Shown here piece after piece: positions 53,644 to 62,174 of a stretch of 64,000 nucleotides of DNA; within the stretch, counting starts at the first letter, position 1; every line of letters starts with the position of its first letter. The position numbers and the translations under genes were made by a program. Source of the DNA: Shimia sp. Alg240-R146 (GTDB lineage: Bacteria; Pseudomonadota; Alphaproteobacteria; Rhodobacterales; Rhodobacteraceae). Where the stretch lies: NCBI RefSeq assembly GCF_947331465.1, contig NZ_CAMZOK010000001.1, positions 62,001 through 126,000 of the forward strand, read 5' to 3'. The notes beneath the pieces are model-generated. The model was not told where the DNA came from, did no database searches, and was given only the letters and a program-made list of their open reading frames with translations.

Positions 53644-55167
53644 ATGCAAGGCGATCTGGTTATTTCAGCCGATTTCGGCACGTCCGGCGTCAAAGTCGGC
53701 GTGGTGGACGGCGATTTGAATGTCCTCGCCCGCGTGACCGAAACCTATCCCCTGACACTTGGCGCTGGCGGCATAGCCGAACAAAACCCTGACGACTGGT
53801 GGGGCGGCCTGACCCGCGCCGTTGCGGAGCTGCGCCAACAGGTTCCCGACCTGCGCGACCGTGCCGCGGTGGTGGTGTTTTCCGCGCAGCTCTGCGGCCT
53901 GATCTGCGCTGACGAAACCGGCCACGCCCTGCGGCCCTGCATGACGTGGCTCGACAAACGCGGCAGCGCACTTGTGCAAGCCCTGATCGGCGGCTTTCCT
54001 CAGGTGCACGGCTATCAGGTTGGCAAACTGGCGCGCTGGCTGCGTCTTGCCAATGGCGCACCCGCGAAAAACGGTATGGACGCAGCCGCCAAAATCCTGT
54101 GGATGCACCACCACGAGCCGGAGATTATGGATCGCACCCGCTGGCTAATCGACGCCAAAGACTGGCTTGTGCACCGCGCCACCGGTGTGATGACCACCAG
54201 CCCTGAAAGCGCAAACCTGTCTTGGATGATGGACAGCCGCCGCGGCCGCGAGGGGTGGTCACCACAGTTGGCAAAAATCGTCGGCGCACCGCTGGAAAAA
54301 CTCGCGCCTATTGTGACCGCCGACACACTTGTCGACACCCTCACGCCGCAAGCTGCAGCCGAACTTGGCCTCTCGCCAAGCACTCAGGTTCTTGCCGGGA
54401 CGTCAGATGTGACCGCCGCCGCGCTTGGATCGGGCGAGATGGAAGACGGCGCGCTGCACATTTCGCTCGCAACCTCCGCTTGGATCGCCGGTTTCCTCCC
54501 CAACCGCCGCCTCAGCGTGCCCTACTCATATGCGACTGTGACCTCCGGCCTCGACATGCGCCCGCTACTGATCGCCAGTCAGGAAAACGCTGGCTCCGCA
54601 CTCGATTGGGCCGCCAAGGTCACTGCAGGCGCCAACGCCCGTCCCGGTGACGACCTCGGCGCGCCACAACCCGATGACCCGTTCTTTCTACCTTGGTTGG
54701 CGGGCGAACGTATGCCGGTCGACAACGATGCCCTGCGCGGCACGTTCTTTGGCCTGTCGCTGCACCACGACGCGACCGCCATGCGCCGCGCTGCACTTGA
54801 AGGCGTCGCGCTCAACTTGCGCTGGGCGATGTCCAAGATCAGCCGCGAAAAAGGTCTGCGCAAAACCGGCCCAGTGACGCTGGTCGGCGGCGGCGCGGCC
54901 AATCCGCAAATGGCGCAAATGCTGGCCGATGCGCTCAACCGTGACATCCTAGTTGGCGAAACCCGCCATGCCGGGATGCTGGGCACCGCAACGCTTGCCG
55001 CCAAAACGATGGGTTGGGCTGCCTCCCCTGCCGAAGCAGCCACCCGCCTGCGCAGCCGCCCGAACGCGCATTACACACCGGATTCCGCCCGCGTCGACGC
55101 ACTGGCCGTCCGCGCCGCGCGCCTCGAAAAACTACGCCGTGCCGCGATCCGCAGCTATACGGCCTGA
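53644..55167 (+). CDS. FGGY-family carbohydrate kinase
   Basis: This 507-residue kinase has the two FGGY domains. The N-terminal phosphate-binding motif is SADFGTSGVKVGVVDGD, and the second phosphate motif and signature lie in LAGTSDVTAAALGSGEMEDG. The C-terminal block GPVTLVGGGAANPQMAQMLA is the adenosine-binding region of xylulokinase, glycerol kinase and related enzymes. I choose the ATG at 53644 because AAGGA lies about ten bases upstream; a TTG at 53626 would extend it by six residues. It phosphorylates a sugar or polyol, possibly inositol or another head-group alcohol, just before the CDP-alcohol phosphatidyltransferase. The substrate is not predictable from sequence alone. Confidence 0.88.
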   Translation: MQGDLVISADFGTSGVKVGVVDGDLNVLARVTETYPLTLGAGGIAEQNPDDWWGGLTRAVAELRQQVPDLRDRAAVVVFSAQLCGLICADETGHALRPCMTWLDKRGSALVQALIGGFPQVHGYQVGKLARWLRLANGAPAKNGMDAAAKILWMHHHEPEIMDRTRWLIDAKDWLVHRATGVMTTSPESANLSWMMDSRRGREGWSPQLAKIVGAPLEKLAPIVTADTLVDTLTPQAAAELGLSPSTQVLAGTSDVTAAALGSGEMEDGALHISLATSAWIAGFLPNRRLSVPYSYATVTSGLDMRPLLIASQENAGSALDWAAKVTAGANARPGDDLGAPQPDDPFFLPWLAGERMPVDNDALRGTFFGLSLHHDATAMRRAALEGVALNLRWAMSKISREKGLRKTGPVTLVGGGAANPQMAQMLADALNRDILVGETRHAGMLGTATLAAKTMGWAASPAEAATRLRSRPNAHYTPDSARVDALAVRAARLEKLRRAAIRSYTA

Positions 55168-55180
55168 AACGGAGTTCACC

Positions 55181-55816
55181 ATGATTGACGGGCTGCTCAA
55201 GACCAAAATCGACCCAATGTGGGAAGCGATGTCCACTCCGCTCGTTAAGGCCGGCCTGACGCCAAATCAGGTCACCGCCACGGGTCTGGTGCTGATCCTT
55301 CTGACGTCGCTGGCTTATCTGTGGCACGCCTCACCGGTGGTCTACGGCCTCTCCCTCGCGGTGGCCTTTGCCTTTGACGCGCTGGACGGCGCAGTGGCGC
55401 GCCGCACAGGTCTGTCTTCCCGATCCGGCGGCTATTTTGACGCCATGGTGGACCGCTACCAAGAACTCGCCGTTCTGGCCACTCTGGCCTTCATGCACGA
55501 CCTTTGGCCACTGGCACTGGCCTGCTTTTCCGGCAGCGTAATCACCTCATATGCCAAGGCCCGCACCGCCATCGAAATGCCCGTTTCCAACACCGATTGG
55601 CCTGACTTCTTCGAACGGATGGAGCGGGTGATTTATCTCTGCGCCATGCTGTTGCTTGCCGGCGTGTTCGGCGACTGGATCATGATGGCCGGCCTTGCGG
55701 GGTTCGCCATCCTGTCTCACGCCACCGCCTTGCAACGCGCCCGCCGCGCTTTTGGCATGCTACGCGACGCCGACACAGCGCCTCAGGCCGACACCACCGA
55801 TGGCCCCCGAACATAG
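55181..55816 (+). CDS. CDP-alcohol phosphatidyltransferase
   Basis: This 211-residue membrane protein has the complete CDP-alcohol phosphotransferase signature: Asp66, Asp69, Gly70, Ala73, Arg74, Gly83, Asp87 and Asp91 (DALDGAVARR...GGYFDAMVD). Helices flank the motif (VTATGLVLILLTSLAYLW, LYGLSLAVAFAFDALDG). These enzymes exchange the CMP of a CDP-lipid for an alcohol or alcohol phosphate, as in phosphatidylinositol-phosphate synthase. The ATG at 55181 follows GGAG by six bases. With inositol synthase, a second CdsA and the kinase in the same operon, an inositol- or polyol-phosphate acceptor is the best guess. It overlaps the convergent gene at its 3' end by 34 bases. Confidence 0.9.
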   Translation: MIDGLLKTKIDPMWEAMSTPLVKAGLTPNQVTATGLVLILLTSLAYLWHASPVVYGLSLAVAFAFDALDGAVARRTGLSSRSGGYFDAMVDRYQELAVLATLAFMHDLWPLALACFSGSVITSYAKARTAIEMPVSNTDWPDFFERMERVIYLCAMLLLAGVFGDWIMMAGLAGFAILSHATALQRARRAFGMLRDADTAPQADTTDGPRT

Positions 55817-56562
55817 CGCAAAATCGTCACAACACTGTCCGGCACAAAGCTCAGAACGTAGAACAGGAACGACGACAACAGCATCGGTTCTGTCGACACA
55901 TAGACCGTGAACAGCGGTTTGTTGATCACGCCGAAATCAAAGTCCTTGAGAATGAAACAGCTGAGATACACCACCGCCAGCAGGACCGGCACCCAGACGT
56001 AAACCCGCCGCACCCGCGCCATAACCGGCAACATCACCTGCCCCTGCGCAGGCAACCGTCCATAGGCGGTGGTTATGAGATGCCCGACAAAAACCACTGC
56101 CGCCTGACTGAAGAAAAACAAATAGCTTCCGGTCATGTGCCCCAAATGGTGATCGGGAAAACGCCAGTGGCTCAAGATCACCAAACCCACCGATGCCATC
56201 GCCTGCAACACCACCAGCACGCAACTCACTCGCAAAAACCAGCGCAGCGTCTGCGGCGCGGCAGACCCGTTTTGCCGCAACTCATGCAACGCCGCCCAGA
56301 CCAGCAGCCCGACCCCGACAAACAACACCGGTGCACAGATCGCCATCCACTCTGCAAAGGGTTCTCCGATGCGCGGATCGGAAATGGCGCGGCTGATCGT
56401 CGGCGACTTGCGTGCGGTCCTTTCCGGATGAAAGACGATGAAGTCCCACCGCGCCGTGTAAATCAACGCGTTGACCACCCAGACCACAAAGGTCGTGCAC
56501 AACACCGAAATGCTCAGACCAAGTACCGTTGCTTTCTTCGGCAATTGCGTCGAAGTGCTCAT
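55783..56562 (-). CDS. six-helix membrane protein, Frag1/DRAM/Sfk1-like (tentative)
   Basis: This 259-residue protein has six predicted helices, around residues 13-35, 72-96, 110-132, 144-165, 187-207 and 227-247. Its conserved-looking blocks include SPTISRAISDPRIGEPF, SHWRFPDHHLGHMTGSYLFF and HLITTAYGRL. The layout and the IS...P / H...F pattern remind me of the Frag1/DRAM/Sfk1 family, whose yeast and animal members act in lipid remodelling or lipid asymmetry; this is only a resemblance. Its ATG overlaps the exporter's stop (ATGA), so the two are one transcriptional unit, converging on the lipid operon. Function unknown. Confidence 0.6.
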   Translation of the reverse strand: MSTSTQLPKKATVLGLSISVLCTTFVVWVVNALIYTARWDFIVFHPERTARKSPTISRAISDPRIGEPFAEWMAICAPVLFVGVGLLVWAALHELRQNGSAAPQTLRWFLRVSCVLVVLQAMASVGLVILSHWRFPDHHLGHMTGSYLFFFSQAAVVFVGHLITTAYGRLPAQGQVMLPVMARVRRVYVWVPVLLAVVYLSCFILKDFDFGVINKPLFTVYVSTEPMLLSSFLFYVLSFVPDSVVTILRYVRGPSVVSA

Positions 56563-58286
56563 GTCCGTTCCTTTGCTTTCGCGGGGTTCAGTTGCGCGTC
56601 TGAAACCACCTTGCCGCCAGCCATTTTGATAAGCCGGTCGCATTTGTGAAACTGGTGATCGTCATGTGTCACGGCCAGCACCAACTGACCCGACGCACTC
56701 AATTCCGGCACCAGCACATCATAGAAAAACGCGCGGTTTGCCGGGTCCTGATCGGCGGCAAATTCATCCAGCACAATAATCGGGCGCTTCTCCGCAAGCG
56801 CCACCGCAAGCGCCAATCGCCGGCTTTGTCCAGCAGACAGCGACCGCGTGGAAAATTTGTCATCCAACATCGATACCCGCCCGCGCAAATCCAGCTGATC
56901 GATTCGGCGCTCCAGTTCTGCCAACTCGGACTCCGACATGCCATAAGCGTGCTCAAACAGATGGAATCCGGAGAACACGCCCGTGAACAGCTCCCGATAG
57001 GCCGCCGTCATCGCATCATCCAACGCCTCGCCATTCAATCGGACTTCGCCTTTGGTCGGATGCCGCAACCCGGTGATAAGCGACAAGAGCGTGGTCTTGC
57101 CTGACCCGTTGCCGCCGCAAATAAACACGGTCTCGCCCGGCCGGAACGTCAAATCCACCGGCCCCAGATGAAACGACGTTGCATCCGGTTTGTCCGGCTC
57201 ACCAATCGTGGCTTCAACTCCGGCCAATGTGATCTCGTCAAACCTGTCGATTTGCGGCCCCTCGTGGGTCAACGACGCGCTTTGCGAGCCTGCAAGGGCA
57301 TGTTCCACCGAACGGATGCGGTGATACGCCGTTTCAGACTGGCTCAGGTTTGGCATGGCATTGAACAGCGTTTCAATTGGGCCATTCACCAGAAAGATGA
57401 TGGACAACACCTGAAACAAAACTGTGGCATCTGCGACCTGCACAATCGGCAAGCCAATAACGACAAAACACAGCAACAGGATAATCGCGGATTGTCCCAC
57501 GCCGTCGCTGGCCGCAAACAACTGCTGTGCCTGCATACGCGCACCCACGTGCTTGTCGATCACCTCTAAGGTTTCTTCTTCCAGAGCGTCCCGGCGCGTC
57601 TTTCTCAGCCGCAGCTCTTTCCAGCCGCCCAGCATGTCACCAACGCGATCGCAGTACTCCGAGAACAGTGCACTCGCCTGTGCGCCATATCTGCGGGCAG
57701 GCTTGTCCAAAAGCACGAAGCCGATTGTACCGATGCCCACCGCGACCAAAGCCGCGATCCCCGAAGCAGGGGACACATACGCCAGATAGGGCAGCGCAAA
57801 CCCCAAAACGACAATCGCCCCAAATACCTCGGCCATGGACGTGACCGCGAGGGACAGCACGTTGATCTCGGTGGTCATCGCCGAATACACTTTCCCGTGC
57901 TTCTGCGACAAAAGAAAATCAATGTTGGCCCGCAGCAACAATTTCGACGTCCGCCTGCGCAACAGGCGCGACACCGAGGTGACCAAAACAAACGCCCGCA
58001 TCCGCTGAAAGTATCCGGCGACCAACATCGCCAACGCGCAGACTATCAACAAAAGCGACGACCAATTGAATATGTCCCCTGCCGCCCGCGCAGTTTCGTT
58101 GATCGCAAAAATCAGACCCGCGCGTGAAAAGCTGGCAACCAGAATCAGTATCAACAGCGGATCGCGCAGCAGTCCACTGGCCCGCATCAGGAACCGAAGA
58201 ACCGTCCAGCGCCGCTCGACCATCGCCCGCAAACTGCCGTCCTCGGGGCTTGGAATGTCTTTGAATTCGATGGTCATTTGCCTCAC
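56559..58286 (-). CDS. ABC exporter, permease-ATPase fusion
   Basis: This 575-residue protein has an N-terminal six-helix exporter domain (about 35-320) and a C-terminal ATPase. The ATPase has Walker A CGGNGSGKTTLLSLITG, signature RSLSAGQSRRLALAVAL and Walker B IIVLDEFAADQDP, with HDDH following. The architecture matches SyrD/PvdE-type cyclic-peptide or lipid exporters. The GTG start at 58286 has GGAG five bases upstream; the in-frame ATG at 58277 has its candidate ribosome-binding site too close. It is paired with the six-helix membrane protein, at the 3' side of the lipid cluster. Export of the lipid product is a plausible role; substrate unproven. Confidence 0.85.
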   Translation of the reverse strand: MRQMTIEFKDIPSPEDGSLRAMVERRWTVLRFLMRASGLLRDPLLILILVASFSRAGLIFAINETARAAGDIFNWSSLLLIVCALAMLVAGYFQRMRAFVLVTSVSRLLRRRTSKLLLRANIDFLLSQKHGKVYSAMTTEINVLSLAVTSMAEVFGAIVVLGFALPYLAYVSPASGIAALVAVGIGTIGFVLLDKPARRYGAQASALFSEYCDRVGDMLGGWKELRLRKTRRDALEEETLEVIDKHVGARMQAQQLFAASDGVGQSAIILLLCFVVIGLPIVQVADATVLFQVLSIIFLVNGPIETLFNAMPNLSQSETAYHRIRSVEHALAGSQSASLTHEGPQIDRFDEITLAGVEATIGEPDKPDATSFHLGPVDLTFRPGETVFICGGNGSGKTTLLSLITGLRHPTKGEVRLNGEALDDAMTAAYRELFTGVFSGFHLFEHAYGMSESELAELERRIDQLDLRGRVSMLDDKFSTRSLSAGQSRRLALAVALAEKRPIIVLDEFAADQDPANRAFFYDVLVPELSASGQLVLAVTHDDHQFHKCDRLIKMAGGKVVSDAQLNPAKAKERT

Positions 58287-58410
58287 TCGCGCTCCGGTGC
58301 CACGCTAGCCGACTTCGGATTTCAGCGCCAGAGACACAATGCGTCCCGACGCGCACCACACCGACGCGATACCGACGTATTACAGCCGCGATACAGAGGC
58401 CGCTTTTTGG

Positions 58411-59751
58411 CTATTCCGCCCGGGCTTTGAACTCCCGCCATCGCAGCACAGCATTTGCGCCGATGTCACTAAAGGGGCGCGGTGGCAAACGCTTAGGCGG
58501 GTCTTCTTTTGCAAAGAAATCGGCAATTTCCGACGGCACTTCCGCCGCCGCCTCTGCCGCCGCAATGCCAGTCAACGTGCCTCTGGCGGTGCCCAATCCA
58601 TTCTGCACACAGGCCGAAAACACGCCGCCCTCAATCTCTCGAGCCACAGCAACGCCATTGAGCGTCAAACACAGATGCCCCGCCCAGACGTGCGCCATCT
58701 CCAAGCCTTTAACTTGCGGAAAACGCTGATCAAATTTTCGCGTCATTACGCGCTTAGCCCGCGCCAAATCGCCGTGACCGGCGCGCATCCCAGGCCGCAA
58801 AACTGCACATGTTCGGGTCACAATGCGATGCCCGCCCTGACCGCCGTCGATCCGTCGCATCGTGGTGCCCATCGGGTCCGACGGCGTGATGCCCCATCGG
58901 TCCGCGCCGCCCAACTTGACCCTTGTCTCCGCGTCCAGTTCCTTTGTCATCATCGCAAACAGAAACAGCTGCATAAGCCGACCCTTGGCGACACCAAAGC
59001 TCTCCAAATGACCATTCACACCCAAGATAACCTTGCCCGCGGAAATGCCCCCTCGCGCGGTGATCACCTCCCAAGACGTTCCGTTTCTCTTGATCGCTGT
59101 CACAGGGGAATCTTCATATATTTCAACATTCTGTGCTGTCAGGCCGTTGGTCAATCCGCGCACATACCCAGCCGGCTGCAACATCACTGTGCCGGGAGTA
59201 TACAGACCGGAAACATAGTGCTGCGACCCGGTCAACTCGCGCATCTGCTGCGCATCAAGCACCTCATGCGGCTCGCCCAATGCCGCCAAATGCGTCGCGT
59301 AGCTGACGTTGTGCCCATGCCCCGCATCCCCAGCGGCGCCATTCACCTTGCCAACCGGATCAAAATAATCCGCCTTGATGTCAAACTCAGAGACTGCCTG
59401 CGCCGCGAACCCAATCGCCTTGCGGTTCAGGGCCATCACCTGTCGGTCGTCACCCGCTCCCGCATAATCCTCAGACGCAAGATCATGCGGTAAGTCGATC
59501 ATAAAGCCCGAATTTCGCCCAGCCGCACCCTCGGCAACGCGTCCAGCCTCAACCACCACAATTCGCGCATCTGGCGCCAGCTGGCGCAACCGTCGCGCAG
59601 CCGACAACCCTGCAAACCCCGCGCCCACAACACAAAAGTCCGCGATGATGTTTTCGTCCAAAACCCGTGCCGCAGGCTGTGGTCCAAGGATCGCATTCCA
59701 CGCAGCCACACCGCGCTGCACTGGTGTGCGGCGCGCAGTGTATTCATTCAC
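58411..59751 (-). CDS. FAD-dependent DAO-family oxidoreductase
   Basis: This 446-residue protein contains the dinucleotide motif DFCVVGAGFAGLSAARRL (Gly43, Gly45, Gly48), the FAD-contact block GAAGRNSGFMIDLPHDL and the C-terminal LNGVAVAREIEGGVFSACVQ. It resembles gamma-glutamylputrescine oxidase and related amine or D-amino-acid oxidoreductases. The GTG start at 59751 overlaps the aldehyde-dehydrogenase stop (GTGA). It would oxidise an amine or imino acid, feeding an aldehyde or ketoacid to the neighbouring enzymes. Substrate unknown; D-hydroxyproline or a polyamine are possibilities given the operon. Confidence 0.87.
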   Translation of the reverse strand: MNEYTARRTPVQRGVAAWNAILGPQPAARVLDENIIADFCVVGAGFAGLSAARRLRQLAPDARIVVVEAGRVAEGAAGRNSGFMIDLPHDLASEDYAGAGDDRQVMALNRKAIGFAAQAVSEFDIKADYFDPVGKVNGAAGDAGHGHNVSYATHLAALGEPHEVLDAQQMRELTGSQHYVSGLYTPGTVMLQPAGYVRGLTNGLTAQNVEIYEDSPVTAIKRNGTSWEVITARGGISAGKVILGVNGHLESFGVAKGRLMQLFLFAMMTKELDAETRVKLGGADRWGITPSDPMGTTMRRIDGGQGGHRIVTRTCAVLRPGMRAGHGDLARAKRVMTRKFDQRFPQVKGLEMAHVWAGHLCLTLNGVAVAREIEGGVFSACVQNGLGTARGTLTGIAAAEAAAEVPSEIADFFAKEDPPKRLPPRPFSDIGANAVLRWREFKARAE

Positions 59752-61244
59752 TGCACGGCCTCATCTTCGTCGTCGGACAGGTCGACCCAGATCGTCTTGA
59801 GCTGGGTGTATTGGTCGTGTGCATGCACGGAATTGTCACGCCCGCCAAAGCCCGATTGCTTGTAGCCTCCAAACGGCGTCGCGATGTCGCCTTCCCCATA
59901 GCAGTTGACCGTCACAGTCCCCGCCCGAAGCATTCGGGCACCGCGGATGGCGCGCTTGGCGTTGGCCGTAAACAGCGACGCACACAGGCCATAATCCGTG
60001 TCGTTGGCAACCTGAATCGCTTGGTCAAAGTTGTCGACTTCGATCACCCCGAGAACCGGTCCAAAAATCTCATCTCGCGCAAGAACGTGATTATTATCAG
60101 GCAGTTGAACCAGGGACGGCGCGACAAATCCACCACCGGCGGACCCACCAAAAACCACCTTCTCGGCCTTCTCAAGATACCCGCTGACCTTGTCAAAGTG
60201 CGCCTGAGAGACCAGCGCCCCGATCCGCGTTTCCGGATCCAACGGATCGCCGACATTCCATTGTTGTGCGTGGTGCTCTATCCGCTCCAGCAACTCGTCC
60301 CGCACATCGTGGTGCACGATCAACCGCGACGTGGCCGAGCAATTTTCGCCCATATTCCAATAAGCGCCGTTCACCAAATGCTGCGCTACGCGATCCAGAT
60401 TTTCTGCATCGTCCATCACAATGGCGGGGTTCTTGCCACCCATCTCAAGCACAACTTCTTTGGCGTTGCTGTCCGCCGAATAGGTCAGGAACCGCTTGCC
60501 CGTCACGGTCGATCCGGTGAAAGACACCATGTCGATGTCCATGTGCCGCCCGATGGGCTCGCCGACAGCGGCCCCACCACCGGGAACAACGTTCAGCACG
60601 CCGCGCGGCAAACCGGCCTCGCTTGCGAGCTCCCCCACCCGCAAGGCCGTCAACGAAGTCTCTTCGGCAGGTTTCACGACGACCGAGCACCCCGCAGCCA
60701 AAGCCGGACCGATCTTCCAAGCCAGCATAAGCAAAGGGAAGTTCCACGGCAGCACCAAGCCAACAACGCCAATCGGCTCACGTACGACCATCGCAATATG
60801 GTCATCCGAACTCGGCGCCATCTGGTCATAGATCTTATCAATCGCCTCGGCGTGCCACTTGATGCAATGGATGGTCTCGGGGATATCCACCGTCTCGCAA
60901 TCAAAAATCGGCTTACCGCTATCAAGGCTCTCCATGACCGCCAATTCCCGCGCATTGCGGGTCATCAGCTTGGCAAAACGGATCAGAATATCCTTGCGTT
61001 CTGACGGGTGCATGCGCGACCAACGCCCATCGTCAAAGGCCTCGCGGGCCTTGGCGACGGCGAATTCAACATCCTCGGCGCCACAGGCCGCAACGTCTGT
61101 CAACGCAGCGCCGGTGGCCGGATTGGTCGTCGCAAACGTCGCGCCTGACATCGCAGGCCGATAGGCCCCGTCGATATAGGCCGCGTTGGGAAAGTCCATC
61201 TGGGCCGCAATCGCCGCGTATTCGTTTTTTGTCAGCAGATCCAT
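59748..61244 (-). CDS. NAD(P)-dependent aldehyde dehydrogenase
   Basis: This 498-residue enzyme oxidises an aldehyde to the acid. Cys302 in GENCSATSR and Glu267 in VVLEMGGKNP are at canonical positions. The cofactor blocks PWNFPLLMLAWKIGPALAAG and FTGSTVTGKRFL are present. It resembles the PuuC and semialdehyde dehydrogenase group, acting on gamma-aminobutyraldehyde or ketoglutarate-semialdehyde-type substrates. It lies between the DapA-family lyase and the FAD oxidoreductase, with the upstream gap of three bases and a downstream GTGA overlap, so all are co-transcribed. The exact substrate is not fixed. Confidence 0.94.
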   Translation of the reverse strand: MDLLTKNEYAAIAAQMDFPNAAYIDGAYRPAMSGATFATTNPATGAALTDVAACGAEDVEFAVAKAREAFDDGRWSRMHPSERKDILIRFAKLMTRNARELAVMESLDSGKPIFDCETVDIPETIHCIKWHAEAIDKIYDQMAPSSDDHIAMVVREPIGVVGLVLPWNFPLLMLAWKIGPALAAGCSVVVKPAEETSLTALRVGELASEAGLPRGVLNVVPGGGAAVGEPIGRHMDIDMVSFTGSTVTGKRFLTYSADSNAKEVVLEMGGKNPAIVMDDAENLDRVAQHLVNGAYWNMGENCSATSRLIVHHDVRDELLERIEHHAQQWNVGDPLDPETRIGALVSQAHFDKVSGYLEKAEKVVFGGSAGGGFVAPSLVQLPDNNHVLARDEIFGPVLGVIEVDNFDQAIQVANDTDYGLCASLFTANAKRAIRGARMLRAGTVTVNCYGEGDIATPFGGYKQSGFGGRDNSVHAHDQYTQLKTIWVDLSDDEDEAVQ

Positions 61245-61247
61245 GTC

Positions 61248-62165
61248 TCAGCCCTCCGCCTGAATATTGGCAATTGTGGTTTTCAGCACGCGCACCACCT
61301 GTTCCAGCGCGCGCTTGTCATCTTTGTTCAGCCCCTTAAGCGGCGCCCGCATCGGCCCTGTGTCCATCCCGTTCAGCGTCACACCGTATTTGATGGTCTG
61401 AATGAATTTTCCGCCCTGCTCCAACACTCGCATCAACGGCATCATCGCGCTCATGATCCGGCGACCTTTGTCGAAATTCCCTTCGATGGCACAGGCTTGA
61501 TAAAGCGCGATGTGTTCATCCGGCAAAAAGTTGGACCCGCCGCACACCCAAAACCGCGACCCCCACGCAAAAAACTCCAACGCCTGATCATCCATGCCAC
61601 AACCCATTTGGATGTGCGGATAGTCCCGCGCCAAAAGATGCACGCGGTTGATGTCACCAGAGCTTTCCTTGATGCCGCAAAAATTGCGCGATCGACCCAC
61701 GCGATCAAGGAATTCTTCTCCCATCATGGTGCCCGTACGATGCGGGTAATTATAGAGCATCACCGGAAGGTTCGCCGCCTTATCAATCGCCAAGGCATTC
61801 AACGCATTTTCGCGGTCCGTCGGCACCGCATAAGGCGGACTGGCCAGCAAAATCGCATCCGCACCCATCTCCCGCCCAGCAGTCGCAAGCGCCACGGAAT
61901 CGTCTGTAAGCATCGCGCCCGTACCCATCACAAGCGGCACACGCCCCTTGATCTGCTCTTTGGTAAACCGCGCGATTTCAACGCGTTCGGCCACCGTTTG
62001 CGCATAGTTCTCACCGGTGGACCCACCTGTGATCAGCCCGTGCACGCCTCGGTCGATCAAATGCGCGACCACATTGGCCAGCGTATCGAAATTCACGCTT
62101 CCGTCCGCATAATGCGGCGTCACCACAGGCGTATAGATACCTTCGAATTGGAATAATGGCGTCAT
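61248..62165 (-). CDS. DapA-family lyase/deaminase (not DapA itself)
   Basis: This 305-residue TIM-barrel enzyme has the DHDPS/NAL-superfamily catalytic Lys166 in FCGIKESSGD and Tyr138 in YNYPHRTG. It lacks the lysine-pathway N-terminal signature and differs from the dapA at 1-656. In roseobacters such enzymes with an FAD oxidoreductase and an aldehyde dehydrogenase often form the hydroxyproline route, where the DapA-like protein is 1-pyrroline-4-hydroxy-2-carboxylate deaminase, producing ketoglutarate semialdehyde. No hydroxyproline epimerase is in the window. Other lyase or aldolase roles are possible. Confidence 0.87.
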   Translation of the reverse strand: MTPLFQFEGIYTPVVTPHYADGSVNFDTLANVVAHLIDRGVHGLITGGSTGENYAQTVAERVEIARFTKEQIKGRVPLVMGTGAMLTDDSVALATAGREMGADAILLASPPYAVPTDRENALNALAIDKAANLPVMLYNYPHRTGTMMGEEFLDRVGRSRNFCGIKESSGDINRVHLLARDYPHIQMGCGMDDQALEFFAWGSRFWVCGGSNFLPDEHIALYQACAIEGNFDKGRRIMSAMMPLMRVLEQGGKFIQTIKYGVTLNGMDTGPMRAPLKGLNKDDKRALEQVVRVLKTTIANIQAEG

Positions 62166-62174
62166 CTTGGTCCT

